Shown: positions 27,398 to 36,701, numbered from the stretch's first letter. The stretch: 64,000 nt of DNA from Neorhizobium huautlense (GCF_002968575.1 NZ_PVBM01000010.1:122798-186797), one strand, 5' to 3'. The notes: generated from the letters alone by a model not told the origin. A program made the numbers and translations.

Positions 27398-27669
27398 GCG
27401 CTTCTGCGTGCCGAGTGGACGAAGCGGGTCACGACGACATCGTCGCCGATAACCCGGTAGAAGATGACGTAAGGGTAGAGTGCCAGGTTCAATCTTCGCG
27501 TGGATGATTTTGTGGTCTCGCGGCCTGAACGTGGCGGGTGACCGAGCAGGTCAATGGCCTCGGAAATCCTTCGCGAGACTTTCTCTGCGCCGGATGGCGA
27601 TCGCTCGCGAATATAACATAGAGCTTTGTCGATTTGCCTGGAGGAAAGTGCGGTAAAACGCACACTCAT
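27394..27669 (-). CDS. RelE/ParE-family toxin
   Basis: 91 aa. The fold pattern is that of ParE/RelE: an N-terminal helix pair (SSRQIDKALCYIRERSP, AEKVSRRISEAIDLL), PPRSGRE, then LYPYVIFYRVIGDDVVVTRFVHSARR. These toxins act on gyrase (ParE) or ribosome-bound mRNA (RelE); the sequence alone does not decide. It overlaps its antitoxin gene by 4 bases and dgkA tail-to-tail by 3. Confidence 0.9.
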   Translation of the reverse strand: MSVRFTALSSRQIDKALCYIRERSPSGAEKVSRRISEAIDLLGHPPRSGRETTKSSTRRLNLALYPYVIFYRVIGDDVVVTRFVHSARRSA

Positions 27670-27896
27670 CGAAGGTATTTTGCGAGAATGGTGCGGACCT
27701 CTTCCTCGCCTACTACTTCTCCGCGTTCGATTTCCCGATCTGCCTCTTCCAGGTCTGCCTCTTCCTCCGGCGTAAGCTGGTAGACTTCTCCATCATCTTC
27801 GCCCATGAAGCTTAGAAGAATTTCGGCAATCTCATCCTGCATTTCGGCGGGGAGTTCCTTGGCTGCTTCGATAGCGCGGTCGAGAAGTTTTGTCAT
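27666..27896 (-). CDS. Acidic antitoxin partner
   Basis: 76 aa from MTKLLDRA. An N-terminal helix (LLDRAIEAAKELPAEMQDEIAEILL) is followed by a strongly acidic linker (EEEADLEEADREIERGE) and a C-terminal helix likely to wrap the toxin. There is no canonical RHH or HTH motif, so its DNA-binding mode is unclear. It precedes the toxin gene and overlaps it by 4 bases, the usual toxin-antitoxin order. Confidence 0.82.
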   Translation of the reverse strand: MTKLLDRAIEAAKELPAEMQDEIAEILLSFMGEDDGEVYQLTPEEEADLEEADREIERGEVVGEEEVRTILAKYLR

Positions 27897-27944
27897 AACC
27901 GCATTATGCACGGAAAACCCGGTTCGGGAAAGCTGACGAGAACA

Positions 27945-29480
27945 TCACGCAAAGCTCTTGCGGCGGCGTTCGATGGCCGGCGCGTCGGCCACGGCGGGAA
28001 CGCTCTGCAGCACGCGGGTTGCGGGCAGGATGGCGATTGCCTCGGTGCCTTCGCGCAGCTTGGAGCGCAGGATGAATTGGCCGTCGTGCTTGGCAAGGAT
28101 CGCCTGTACGATCGGCAGGCCGAGGCCGGTACCCTGCTCGGCGCTCTTGATCGCGATCGATCCTTGACCGAAAGCTGAGAGGACGACGGGGATTTCCTCC
28201 TCCGGAATGCCGGGGCCATTGTCCTTGATGGCCACATACTGGCCGCCTCCGGCCGTCCACCCGACTTTCACCATGACCTCTCCGCCCTGAGGGGTGAACT
28301 TGACCGCATTCGACAGGAGGTTCAGCAATACCTGCCGCATGGCTTTTTCGTCGGCCCATACCTGCGGCAGATCCGGCTCGAACTGCTCGCGGATCGAGAT
28401 GTTCTTGGCTCGGGCCCGCAGCTGGACCATGCCGATGCAATCCTCGGCGATTTCGAGAAGGGAGAGCGCCTCTTCACTGAGATCGTAGCGGCCCGCCTCG
28501 ATGCGCGAAAGGTCGAGGATTTCGTTGATGAGGTTGAGGAGGTGATGGCCCGAACGGTGAATATCCCCTGCATATTCCCGATAGGTGGGATTGGCGAGCG
28601 GGCCGAGGACTTCCGAACTCATCACCTCGGAAAAGCCGAGGATGGCGTTGAGCGGTGTGCGCAGTTCGTGGGACATGGAGGCGAGAAAGCGCGATTTCGC
28701 CAGATTGGCTTCCTCGGCTCGCCGGCGGGCCTCGTCCGACATGGATTTGGCCACTTCCAGTTCCGCAATCAGGTCGTCCTTTTCCGACTGGTAGGACATC
28801 AAGGTGAGATTGGAGCGGTAGAGCCGGTCGGCGATATAGTGGAAGAAGACGACCGCGATGGCGCACATCGCCGTCATGCCGATATCGAGCACCTGCCGCG
28901 AGAAGAACGACATCGCGAGCAAGACTGCGACCGCCGGCAGGAAGCCGAAAAGCACTCCGAGCCTCAGCATGAAGGTGCTCATCGCCATGATGGAGATAGC
29001 AAAGAGCAGAACCGCGCCCTTATAGAAATAGTAGCCTTCGCCGGAGCAGGCGCTGCAGTCCTGGAGCGCGAAGAGAGCCCAACCGACGCCGAGCAACACC
29101 TGTGCCGCGAGCAGCCTGTTTCGCCATTTGCGGGTCTCGATCGCAGCGATTTCCTTCCGGCTTGCCCGCCGTGCGAGCAGCACATTGATGGCATGCAGGC
29201 TGAGCATCAAAAGAGCCCAGCCGAACAGATTGGCGCTCGGGTTGATATAGATGCCGATCGCCGTCACAACGATCACGAACAGCGGCATGATCGACGCGCC
29301 CTGCAGCACGGCGCTCGCATGCATGGACAGCATGTCGCGGTCGAAGACCTGATTGCCCTTGGAGCTGGATTGCAGTCGTTCGCGGGTGGCCCGGACAGCC
29401 TTCGATACAGCCTTGTTGCGGTGGCTGCGCGATCGATCCACGATGATCTTGTCGGTCGAAGTGCTGACGCCGTTACTCAT
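27945..29480 (-). CDS. Membrane histidine kinase, PleC/DivJ/PdhS-like
   Basis: 511 aa. About six to seven hydrophobic segments lie between residues 55 and 220. A coiled-coil linker (KDDLIAELEVAKSMSDEARRRAEEAN) leads to HisKA with His271 in SHELRTPLNAILGFSEVM. The ATPase follows with N, G1 (DNGPGIP) and G2 (GTGLGLPI) boxes. The H-box and flanking region match the alphaproteobacterial kinases that act on DivK and the CtrA cell-cycle pathway. No response regulator gene is adjacent, fitting an orphan kinase of that group. The exact member is not assigned. Confidence 0.9.
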   Translation of the reverse strand: MSNGVSTSTDKIIVDRSRSHRNKAVSKAVRATRERLQSSSKGNQVFDRDMLSMHASAVLQGASIMPLFVIVVTAIGIYINPSANLFGWALLMLSLHAINVLLARRASRKEIAAIETRKWRNRLLAAQVLLGVGWALFALQDCSACSGEGYYFYKGAVLLFAISIMAMSTFMLRLGVLFGFLPAVAVLLAMSFFSRQVLDIGMTAMCAIAVVFFHYIADRLYRSNLTLMSYQSEKDDLIAELEVAKSMSDEARRRAEEANLAKSRFLASMSHELRTPLNAILGFSEVMSSEVLGPLANPTYREYAGDIHRSGHHLLNLINEILDLSRIEAGRYDLSEEALSLLEIAEDCIGMVQLRARAKNISIREQFEPDLPQVWADEKAMRQVLLNLLSNAVKFTPQGGEVMVKVGWTAGGGQYVAIKDNGPGIPEEEIPVVLSAFGQGSIAIKSAEQGTGLGLPIVQAILAKHDGQFILRSKLREGTEAIAILPATRVLQSVPAVADAPAIERRRKSFA

Positions 29481-29521
29481 GACCACTGAACTGCTTACCC
29501 GGGTGGTTGAGAGACTAGGGT

Positions 29522-29557
29522 CAAAACCTTAAGAGAGTCCTGCCGGGAAAGGTTTTG
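29522..29557. promoter_or_regulatory. Inverted repeat between divergent kinase and nuclease genes
   Basis: The perfect 9-base arms CAAAACCTT/AAGGTTTTG are separated by 18 bases. They sit between the kinase start (29480) and the nuclease start (29608), a position suited to an operator or a 5'-UTR structure. The function is not determined. Confidence 0.35.
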
Positions 29558-29607
29558 TTTGCCATTTCTCTGAAGCTTCCGTTTTCCAATAAGGCGCGAT
29601 TGTGGCG

Positions 29608-30192
29608 ATGAGGTTCATGACTTTGAGGGATGGCGTCGTGCTGGTTGCCATGCTCGTCCTTCTGGCGCTTATCGTCACCAAGTTGAACGACGGGTCCCAC
29701 AACGCGATCCGCGGACCCTTTCACGCGGTCGACGGCGATACGCTTTCAGCGGGCGGCGAAAGGCTGCGGCTGGAGGGCATCGATGCGCCGGAACTCGATC
29801 AGACTTGCGAGGACGGCGGCGGACGGAGATGGGCCTGCGGTGCGGAGGCCAGACGATATCTGGCGCATCTGGTGTCGACGGACGAAACCGAGTGCCGGGG
29901 GCACGAGCGAGACCGCTACGAGCGGCTCGTGGTGCGCTGTCGCGCGGGTGCGGTGAATGTCAACGGCACGATGGTTCGCGAGGGCCTGGCGGTCGCTTAC
30001 GGACGCTACATGCAGGAGGAACGTACGGCGCGGCGCGAGCGGTTGCGGCTCTGGGCAGGCCGGTTTGAAAATCCGCGCGACTGGCGCGCCAGCCGGGGCA
30101 TGATGGATGGATCGGGCTTGCTGGAGGCGGTTCTGGAATGGCTCGAACGATTGATCGGTTCGAATGGGAATGAGGCATATGGCCAATCGTGA
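29608..30192 (+). CDS. Thermonuclease-like (SNase) membrane-anchored nuclease
   Basis: 194 aa; GTG 29602 and ATG 29608 are both possible starts. One N-terminal hydrophobic helix (residues ~9-24) acts as signal or anchor. The SNase domain follows: AVDGDTLSAGGERLRLEGIDAPE, then DRYERLVVRC, VNGTMVREGLAVAYGRY. Metal-binding Asp and catalytic Arg/Glu positions look retained. It cleaves nucleic acid, probably outside the cytoplasm. Its 3' end overlaps the next gene by 14 bases. Confidence 0.87.
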   Translation: MRFMTLRDGVVLVAMLVLLALIVTKLNDGSHNAIRGPFHAVDGDTLSAGGERLRLEGIDAPELDQTCEDGGGRRWACGAEARRYLAHLVSTDETECRGHERDRYERLVVRCRAGAVNVNGTMVREGLAVAYGRYMQEERTARRERLRLWAGRFENPRDWRASRGMMDGSGLLEAVLEWLERLIGSNGNEAYGQS

Positions 30193-30814
30193 GGCGGAGA
30201 TCGAGGCGCTGCGGCGGGCGATATCCGTCTGCCGCGTCTGCCGGGACGCGCCGGCGAAGGGAGAGGGCGACCGCCTGCCTCACGAACCGCGGCCGGTTGC
30301 CGTGTTGTCGAGGACGGCCCGCGTCTTGATCGCCGGACAGGCGCCGGGCCTGCGCGTTCATGAAAGCGGGCTGCCCTTCAACGATGCCTCCGGTAACCGG
30401 TTGCGCGACTGGATGGGGATAAACCGAGAGGAGTTCTACGATCGGGAGCGCTTTGCGATCGTGCCGATGGGTTTCTGTTTTCCGGGTTACGATGCAAAGG
30501 GGAGCGACCTTCCGCCAAGGCGCGAATGCGCGCCGCTCTGGCGCTCCCGGGCGATATCGGCAATGCCGCAGATCGAGCTCATCTTGGCCGTCGGCGGTTA
30601 TGCCCACGCCTGGCATCTCGGCGCGCGGCGCAGGAAGGGCATGACGGAAACGGTTGCGAACTGGCGCGAGTATTTCTTCGCCAACGAAGGGCCGCGCATC
30701 CTGCCGCTGCCGCATCCGAGCTGGCGCAATACCGGCTGGCTGAGGAAGAATCCCTGGTTCGAGGCCGAGATACTGCCTGTCCTGCGACAGAATGTGGATA
30801 GCCTCATCCGTTGA
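30179..30814 (+). CDS. Uracil-DNA glycosylase family protein
   Basis: 211 aa. Motif A-like GQAPGLRVHESGLPF and the C-terminal LPHPSWRNTGW match the family that excises uracil or related bases. A CxxC pair near the N-terminus (CRVCRDAP) recalls the Fe-S UDGs. The full four-cysteine set is not obvious, so the precise subfamily and activity are uncertain. The start at 30179 lies within the nuclease gene, suggesting coupled translation. Confidence 0.87.
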   Translation: MANREAEIEALRRAISVCRVCRDAPAKGEGDRLPHEPRPVAVLSRTARVLIAGQAPGLRVHESGLPFNDASGNRLRDWMGINREEFYDRERFAIVPMGFCFPGYDAKGSDLPPRRECAPLWRSRAISAMPQIELILAVGGYAHAWHLGARRRKGMTETVANWREYFFANEGPRILPLPHPSWRNTGWLRKNPWFEAEILPVLRQNVDSLIR

Positions 30815-30879
30815 AACAAAATTCGGTTAACTGCTATGATTTAGGTGTATAACGAAAAATGATTTCGAAAGGGAACTGA

Positions 30880-31368
30880 ATGGACCGCCTCGACCGCAAG
30901 ATCCTGCGCATTCTGCAGGAAGATTCAACTCTGGCCGTCGCAGATCTTGCGAAGAAGGTAGGGCTTTCGACCACGCCGTGCTGGCGGCGCATCCAGAAGA
31001 TGGAAGAAGACGGCGTCATTCGCCGCCGCGTGGCGCTCCTCGATCCCGTCAAGGTCAATACCAAGGTCACCGTCTTCGTGTCGATCCGCACCGCCAGCCA
31101 CTCGATCGAGTGGTTGAAGCGCTTTTCCGAAGTGGTCGTGGATTTCCCCGAAGTGGTCGAATTTTATCGCATGAGCGGCGATGTCGACTATCTCCTGCGG
31201 GTCGTGGTGCCGGATATCGGCGCCTACGACGCCTTCTACAAGCGGCTGATCGCCAAGATCGAAATCCGCGACGTCTCCTCCGTCTTCGCCATGGAGCAGA
31301 TCAAATACACGACCGAACTGCCGCTCGACTACATGACGCTCGACAACCAGAAATCGGGCGAAGAGTAA
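30880..31368 (+). CDS. Lrp/AsnC-family transcriptional regulator
   Basis: 162 aa. The N-terminal HTH is LDRKILRILQEDSTLAVADLAKKVGLSTTPCWRRIQKME. The C-terminal RAM (ligand-binding, oligomerising) domain carries GDVDYLLRVVVPD. Such regulators respond to amino acids and often control a neighbouring transport or catabolic gene, but none is adjacent here. AGGGAACTGA precedes the ATG. Confidence 0.95.
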   Translation: MDRLDRKILRILQEDSTLAVADLAKKVGLSTTPCWRRIQKMEEDGVIRRRVALLDPVKVNTKVTVFVSIRTASHSIEWLKRFSEVVVDFPEVVEFYRMSGDVDYLLRVVVPDIGAYDAFYKRLIAKIEIRDVSSVFAMEQIKYTTELPLDYMTLDNQKSGEE

Positions 31369-31406
31369 TTCGCAGATTGGCGGATCTGACTTATTTTCTG
31401 GCAGGA

Positions 31407-31432
31407 CGGGCCAAGTAGTAACGGCCCGCTTT
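31407..31432 (+). terminator. Probable terminator after the Lrp gene
   Basis: CGGGCC and GGCCCG arms with a 10-base loop are followed by CTTT. The short T-run makes this a weak candidate. Confidence 0.4.
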
Positions 31433-31470
31433 CGTGTATCCGTGTTCCGCACAACCAATTGGAGCCCGAG

Positions 31471-31887
31471 ATGCACACCCAACCCGATGCCAACAAGGCG
31501 ATCATCCGCCGGTATGTCGACGAGATCTGGAACCGGGGAGAGGTCGGGAGGTTCGCCGATTTCTTCGCGGCCGACTATGAAGAGGCCAGCTATTCGCCAG
31601 CCAATGCCGATGGGCACTGCGCTATGGTGGCGGTGCAGAAGCGGATCATGCCGGATGCCGTTTGGTCGATCGAGCGGTTGACTGCCGAGGATGATCGCGT
31701 CGTCTGCGAATTGGTCCTGCGCGGCACCCATCAGGGGGCGTTTAAAGGTATCGAGCCATCCGGCAATCCGGTTTGCGTGCGCGCCTATCGAACCTTAGTT
31801 TTGCAGGACCAGAAAATCGTCCGCCATTCCGCATTGCTCGACACTGCCGAACTGCTAAAGCAGATGCGGGGACAGCAGGTGGCGTAG
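31471..31887 (+). CDS. SnoaL-like (NTF2 fold) polyketide cyclase family protein
   Basis: 138 aa. The pattern IIRRYVDEIWNRGEVGRFADFFAADYEE is the start of SnoaL-like ester cyclase proteins. The cone-shaped NTF2 fold continues with VWSIERLTAEDDRVVCELVLRGTH. These proteins are small, often catalytically uncharacterised. The AraC regulator follows after 19 bases and may control it. Confidence 0.85.
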   Translation: MHTQPDANKAIIRRYVDEIWNRGEVGRFADFFAADYEEASYSPANADGHCAMVAVQKRIMPDAVWSIERLTAEDDRVVCELVLRGTHQGAFKGIEPSGNPVCVRAYRTLVLQDQKIVRHSALLDTAELLKQMRGQQVA

Positions 31888-31906
31888 AGCAAAATTCGGC
31901 AGGGCG

Positions 31907-32692
31907 ATGGCGACAATCTCTCATGCGTATCATCGGGTTATTGACGAGCCATTCGAGATCGAACGGGCCTTCGATGCCGATTACCTGCTCTACGCGTCGG
32001 CCGGTACCTTCATCCTCGACATTGACCACCGCCGCTGGACGCTGCCGCCGCAAAGGGCGGCGCTGATCGCGCGGGGAACCGTGATTGCGGTACGCAGCAA
32101 GGGCCCGGCCACGGCGTCCTCCGTGCTTTTCGGCGACGGCGAGTTCGAAGTGCCGCTGCCGGGTTGTCGGGTCTTTGGCCTCTCGGAACTGGTGCGGCAG
32201 ATGGTCCTGCATGTCATGCGCTGGGATGTCGGGCGCAACGCCGGTGACGCCGCCGCGAATGCCTTCTTCAAGGCGCTTGCATCCGCGGCAGGGGAACTGG
32301 CTGCGGCAGAAGACGAAACCTGGTTACCGAAACCGCAGTCGCCAGGCACGGCGGTCGCCATCGACCGGTTGCTGGAACAGCTGGACAGCGATGTCGATTT
32401 CTCCACCCTGGCGGAGGCAGCGCGTCTTTCGGAACGGACGTTGGCACGGCGGTTCGACGCGGAGCTCGGCATGAGCTTTCGCGATTTCCGGCACCGGGCG
32501 CGGATGGTGAAAGCCAAGGAGATGCTGCTGGCTGGGGCAGAGCCGGTCACGGAAATCGGGCTTGCATGCGGGTTCGAAAGCACGAGTTCCTTCATCAAGG
32601 CGTTTCGGACATTTGCCGGCGCGACGCCGCGGCAATACCGTGTGGGAAGGCTGACTACTCCTTCAAGCGCCTCAGCACGTTATCGCTCGTAA
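31907..32692 (+). CDS. AraC-family transcriptional regulator
   Basis: 261 aa. The N-terminal sensor half includes YLLYASAGTFILDIDHRRWTLPPQRAALI, a cupin-like pattern. The C-terminal DNA-binding half is DFSTLAEAARLSERTLARRF and PVTEIGLACGFESTSSFIKAFR with the PRQYR end. Its last 38 bases overlap the 3' end of the AlkD-like gene on the opposite strand. Target unknown; the SnoaL-like gene upstream is the obvious candidate. Confidence 0.92.
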   Translation: MATISHAYHRVIDEPFEIERAFDADYLLYASAGTFILDIDHRRWTLPPQRAALIARGTVIAVRSKGPATASSVLFGDGEFEVPLPGCRVFGLSELVRQMVLHVMRWDVGRNAGDAAANAFFKALASAAGELAAAEDETWLPKPQSPGTAVAIDRLLEQLDSDVDFSTLAEAARLSERTLARRFDAELGMSFRDFRHRARMVKAKEMLLAGAEPVTEIGLACGFESTSSFIKAFRTFAGATPRQYRVGRLTTPSSASARYRS

Positions 32693-33347
32693 GTTCCTTG
32701 ACGGCGTCCTTGCCGATCCAGCGCGCGGTCTTGTCGGTGGAGGCCGCGAGCTTTTCGGCCAGCGCAAGGGCGGGGGCGTGGCAGGTGCGGCTGCGCTTGC
32801 CGATATTGCGTAGCGCCCAGTTGACGGCTTTCCTGACGAAATTGCGCGAATCTTCTGCATGGCGTTCGATCAGCGGAAGGTAGCTGATGAACGTCGCATC
32901 CGGTTCCTGCTTGTTGTGGACGACCGCGCCTGCGATCATCGCAAAAGCGGTGCGGCGCATGAATTCCCGCTCCTCCTCGGCGAATTCAGCGATCAGTTCC
33001 TTCCAGAACGGCGTTTGGGTGAAGAGATCGGCGGCGGTGTCGACGATCTCCCACGAATTGAAGTCGCCCGCCCAGCGCCTCGCCTCCGTCTTGGTCAGCG
33101 TTTTAGCATCGGCTGTGAGGATGGCGGCCATGCGGGCGTCGCGAAGCCCGGTATTCCAGAGCCTCAGGGCGCGGGCGTGATCTTTCCCGACCTGACGGAC
33201 GATCGTCTTCATCTGCGGCGTGGTGATGCCGAGCGCTGTGGCGGTGTCGATGCCGAAGCGGCCCATGCCCGCGATATTGGCCTCGTTGCGCAGCGTCTGA
33301 AGATGCGCAACGATATCTTCGGCGGACGAAGAGGGGACGAGTTTCAT
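32655..33347 (-). CDS. DNA alkylation repair protein, AlkD-like
   Basis: 230 aa of helical HEAT-like repeats. Landmarks are GITTPQMKTIVRQVGKDHARALRLW, FNSWEIVDTAAD and a C-terminal AVNWALRNIGKRS. AlkD proteins excise N3- and N7-alkylpurines. The ATG overlaps the stop of the dehydrogenase gene upstream (ATGA), giving a two-gene unit. Overlaps the AraC gene convergently. Confidence 0.93.
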   Translation of the reverse strand: MKLVPSSSAEDIVAHLQTLRNEANIAGMGRFGIDTATALGITTPQMKTIVRQVGKDHARALRLWNTGLRDARMAAILTADAKTLTKTEARRWAGDFNSWEIVDTAADLFTQTPFWKELIAEFAEEEREFMRRTAFAMIAGAVVHNKQEPDATFISYLPLIERHAEDSRNFVRKAVNWALRNIGKRSRTCHAPALALAEKLAASTDKTARWIGKDAVKELTSDNVLRRLKE

Positions 33348-34216
33348 TTCTTTTCGAGCCGGGCGAGTAGCGACGACGTATCCCAGCGCTTGCCTCCCAT
33401 CGCCTGGACGTCGCCATAAAATTGATCGACAAGGGCGGTCACCGGGAGCTTCGCGCCGTTGCGGCGGGCTTCGGTCAACACGATGTCGAGATCCTTGCGC
33501 ATCCAGTCGACCGCGAAGCCGAAATCATATTTGCCGGCATTCATCGTCTTGTAGCGGTTTTCCATCTGCCATGAGCCTGCCGCACCCTTGGAGATCACCT
33601 CGATGACCTTTTCGATGTCGAGGCCGGCCTGTTTGCCGAAGTGGATCGATTCGGCGAGCCCCTGGACGAGGCCCGCGATGCAGATCTGGTTCATCATCTT
33701 CGTGAGCTGCCCGGCGCCTGCCGGACCCATCAGGCCGACCATGCGGGCATATGCGTCGATTACCGGTCTAGCCCTTTCGAACACCGCCTCGTCGCCGCCG
33801 CACATGACGGTCAGCACACCGTTTTCGGCTCCCGCCTGGCCCCCGGAGACAGGCGCGTCGATGAAGCCGACGCCTTTTGCCTTCGCGGCGGCCTCCAGCT
33901 CACGGGCGACCTCGGCGCTGGCGGTCGTGTTGTCGATCAGGATCGCGCCCGGTTTCATGCCGGCGAGTACGCCCGTATCACCCAATGTCACCGAGCGGAG
34001 ATCGTCGTCATTGCCGACGCAGGTGAAGACGAAATCGGCATCTTTGGCGGCCTCTGCGGGGGTAGATGCGGTCTTGCCGCCGTACTTCCCAGCCCAGTCG
34101 GAGGCCTTCGAAGCCGTACGGTTATAGACGGTGACCTCATGGCCACCCTTTTCCTTCAGATGCCCCGCCATCGGAAAACCCATCACTCCGAGACCGATGA
34201 ATGCCACCTTCGCCAT
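33344..34216 (-). CDS. Beta-hydroxyacid dehydrogenase (HIBADH-like)
   Basis: 290 aa. Rossmann motif GLGVMGFPMAGHL, substrate loop DAPVSGGQAGAENG, and GAGQLTKMMNQI with the catalytic Lys. The family includes 3-hydroxyisobutyrate dehydrogenase, tartronate semialdehyde reductase and succinic semialdehyde reductases; the substrate cannot be fixed here. The start is 34216 because CAGGAGGTGAGC immediately precedes that ATG, ruling out the ATG 15 bases upstream. Coupled to the AlkD-like gene. Confidence 0.92.
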   Translation of the reverse strand: MAKVAFIGLGVMGFPMAGHLKEKGGHEVTVYNRTASKASDWAGKYGGKTASTPAEAAKDADFVFTCVGNDDDLRSVTLGDTGVLAGMKPGAILIDNTTASAEVARELEAAAKAKGVGFIDAPVSGGQAGAENGVLTVMCGGDEAVFERARPVIDAYARMVGLMGPAGAGQLTKMMNQICIAGLVQGLAESIHFGKQAGLDIEKVIEVISKGAAGSWQMENRYKTMNAGKYDFGFAVDWMRKDLDIVLTEARRNGAKLPVTALVDQFYGDVQAMGGKRWDTSSLLARLEKK

Positions 34217-34385
34217 GCTCACCTCCTGCATTTTCTTTCCTGAGGATTAGAGCAAAGCAGGCATCGGGAAAAGGCGCTTCCTGCGAAAAGCGACGATTTC
34301 GCTGCAGAGGGCAAAAGTCGAGATGGTGGAGTTTGTCGTTTCGATTACGCGCCAATCGGGGAATAAATTCTCCCGATGGGCGGAT

Positions 34386-34399
34386 AATTCGAACGAATT
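34386..34399. promoter_or_regulatory. Palindromic site upstream of the ssu operon
   Basis: AATTCG-AA-CGAATT has perfect 6-base arms and lies 105 bases before the ssuA start. It could be an operator for sulfur-source control. No regulator of the CysB/Cbl type is encoded nearby, so the protein is unknown. Confidence 0.35.
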
Positions 34400-34503
34400 T
34401 AATGTCGACCACATCGATAGACTATGGAACGATCCTGAACGTCGAAGGGCAAAGCGGCGGGCACGCCGCAATGGACCGGATACCAGAGGGAAAGGCTAGG
34501 ACC

Positions 34504-35469
34504 ATGGTAACACGCAGACAGACACTCGGGCTAATTGGGGCCGCGGCCGCGGCGGCGGTTCTGCCGGTCGCGGGAGGGGCGAGGGCAGCAGCGAAAGAGC
34601 TTCGGATCGGTTGGCAGAAGAACGGCGTTCTGGCGCTGGCAAAAAGCCAGGGGGCGCTCGAAAAGCGTTTCGCGGATCGCGGAATCTCCGTCGCCTGGTC
34701 GGAATTTACCTCCGGTCCGCCGCTGCTCGAAGCGCTTGGAGCCGGTGCGCTCGACTTCGGGCCGACAGGCGACGTGCCGCCGCTTTTTGCCCAGGCGGCC
34801 CGCGGCAACCTGCTCTATGTCGGCACCTACAGGGGCAGTTCGGCGGGTTCTGCCATCCTCGTCCACAAGGACTCGCCGATCCGGACGCTCGCCGACCTTA
34901 AGGGCAAGAAGCTCGCCTTCAAGCGCGGATCGAGTGCTCACAACATCACCGTCAAAGTGCTCCGCAAGGGTGGGCTCACTCTTGATGACGTGACACAGCT
35001 CGATCTCGCGCCACCGGATGCGGCAGCCGCCTTCAAGAATGGTTCAATCGACGCATGGTCGATCTGGGATCCCTATACCGCAATCGCCCAGAACGATCCG
35101 CAGACGCGGGTGCTGACGACTGCCGAGGGTATCGTCGATTCCTGGAGCTACTTCCTAGCGAATACCGACTTCACGGAAGCGAATGGAGACTTGGTCCCGG
35201 AAATCCTTGACGAGTTGAGGAAGGTCGGCAATGCCGCCCAGGCCAATTTCGAGGAGACGGTCAAGGCGCTGGCGACGATCACGGGCGTACCGCAAGAGGT
35301 GACGCGGGTTGTCCTTTCCCGCCGCGGCGCAAATCTGGGCGCCGTGTCGACGCTGACGGACGAAGTGGTCGCCTACCAGCAGTCGCTCGCCGACGAGTTC
35401 TACGATCTCAAGATCATCCCGCGAAAGCTCTCCGTCAGCGACATCGTCTGGCGCCCGAAACAGAGCTGA
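34504..35469 (+). CDS. ssuA: Aliphatic sulfonate ABC transporter substrate-binding protein
   Basis: 321 aa. The N-terminus has a twin-arginine-like signal (TRRQTLGLIGAAAAAAVLP) and a cleavage region ending GGARA-AAKE. The mature part has LRIGWQKNG, GALDFGPTGDVPP and IDAWSIWDPY, typical of SsuA/TauA-type proteins. It binds alkanesulfonates in the periplasm for SsuBC. First gene of the ssuADCB operon. Confidence 0.92.
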   Translation: MVTRRQTLGLIGAAAAAAVLPVAGGARAAAKELRIGWQKNGVLALAKSQGALEKRFADRGISVAWSEFTSGPPLLEALGAGALDFGPTGDVPPLFAQAARGNLLYVGTYRGSSAGSAILVHKDSPIRTLADLKGKKLAFKRGSSAHNITVKVLRKGGLTLDDVTQLDLAPPDAAAAFKNGSIDAWSIWDPYTAIAQNDPQTRVLTTAEGIVDSWSYFLANTDFTEANGDLVPEILDELRKVGNAAQANFEETVKALATITGVPQEVTRVVLSRRGANLGAVSTLTDEVVAYQQSLADEFYDLKIIPRKLSVSDIVWRPKQS

Positions 35470-35504
35470 CCATCCGACCTCTTTCCCCGACAAGGATCTG
35501 ACCG

Positions 35505-36677
35505 ATGACCGATACATCCAAACCCATCGATTTTCTCTGGTTCATCCCGACCGCCGGCGATGGCACCTATCTCGGCGGCAGCGAGCTCAACCGCGCACCG
35601 GATCCCCGTTATCTGCGGGAGATCGCTTCCGCCGTCGACCGGCTTGGTTATTCCGGCGTTCTGCTGCCGACCGGGGTGTCCTGCGAGGAATCCTTCGTGA
35701 CGGCGGCTTCCCTGGCGCCGTTTACCGAGAAGCTGAAATTTCTCGTGGCTATTCGTCCCGGCACGGCATCGCCCGCCTATTACGCGCGGCTTGCCGCAGC
35801 TCTCGACCGGGTTTCGAACGGTCGCCTGCTTCTCAATATCGTCGTCGGGGGAAGCCCGGCGGAACTGGCCGGGGACGGCATTTTTCTGGAGCACGACGAA
35901 CGCTACAGCCACGCGGAAGAATTCTTCCAGGTATGGGAGGACCTCGTCACCAAGGGACAAGCCGATCTCGACGGCAAGCACATCAAGGCAAAGGGTGCCA
36001 GGCTCGGCTTCCCGACCATCCAGCAGCCGCGTCCACCTCTCTATTTCGGCGGATCCTCGGATGCGGGCATCGAGTTCTTTTCCGGCCGTGCGGACAAATA
36101 CCTCACCTGGGGCGAACCGCCGGCGCAGGTGGAGGAGAAGATCAAGGCCGTGCGGGCGGCCGCAGCCAGGAAGGGCAGGGACGTGACCTTCGGCATCCGC
36201 CTCCATTTCATTGTCCGGGAAACGGACGAGGAGGCCTGGGCCGCCGCCGACCGTTTGATCTCCAAACTGGACGACGAAACGATCGCTAAGGCGCAGGCCC
36301 ATTTTGCCAACGGTTCAGATTCTGTCGGCCAGAAGCGCATGGCCGCTCTGCACGGGGGACGGCGCGACCAGCTGGAGGTATCGCCGAACCTCTGGGCAGG
36401 CATCGGGCTTGTGCGTTCCGGCGCCGGCACGGCGCTCGTCGGATCACCTAAAACGGTGGCGGAACGGCTGCGTGAATATCAGCAGCTCGGAATCGATACG
36501 GTCATCGGCTCGGGCTACCCGCATCTGGAAGAGGCCTATCGCGTCGCGGAACTGCTGTTCCCGGAACTCGGCATTGGCCGGGAGGAGCAGCCGACCGTCT
36601 TCGGCAGCGAGTTCGGCGGTAAGCGCATCTTCGCCGGCGGCGGTCATACGACCGTCCGCGCCGTCGCGGCTTCGTAG
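35505..36677 (+). CDS. ssuD: FMNH2-dependent alkanesulfonate monooxygenase
   Basis: 390 aa, the usual SsuD length. The TIM-barrel flavin monooxygenase shows [58 protein letters not shown] and [11 protein letters not shown]. It releases sulfite from C1-C14 alkanesulfonates in the cytoplasm. It needs FMNH2 from a reductase such as SsuE, which is not encoded in this cluster. Confidence 0.96.
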   Translation: MTDTSKPIDFLWFIPTAGDGTYLGGSELNRAPDPRYLREIASAVDRLGYSGVLLPTGVSCEESFVTAASLAPFTEKLKFLVAIRPGTASPAYYARLAAALDRVSNGRLLLNIVVGGSPAELAGDGIFLEHDERYSHAEEFFQVWEDLVTKGQADLDGKHIKAKGARLGFPTIQQPRPPLYFGGSSDAGIEFFSGRADKYLTWGEPPAQVEEKIKAVRAAAARKGRDVTFGIRLHFIVRETDEEAWAAADRLISKLDDETIAKAQAHFANGSDSVGQKRMAALHGGRRDQLEVSPNLWAGIGLVRSGAGTALVGSPKTVAERLREYQQLGIDTVIGSGYPHLEEAYRVAELLFPELGIGREEQPTVFGSEFGGKRIFAGGGHTTVRAVAAS

Positions 36678-36701
36678 CCGAAGGTTTGAGAGGATCAGAC
36701 C

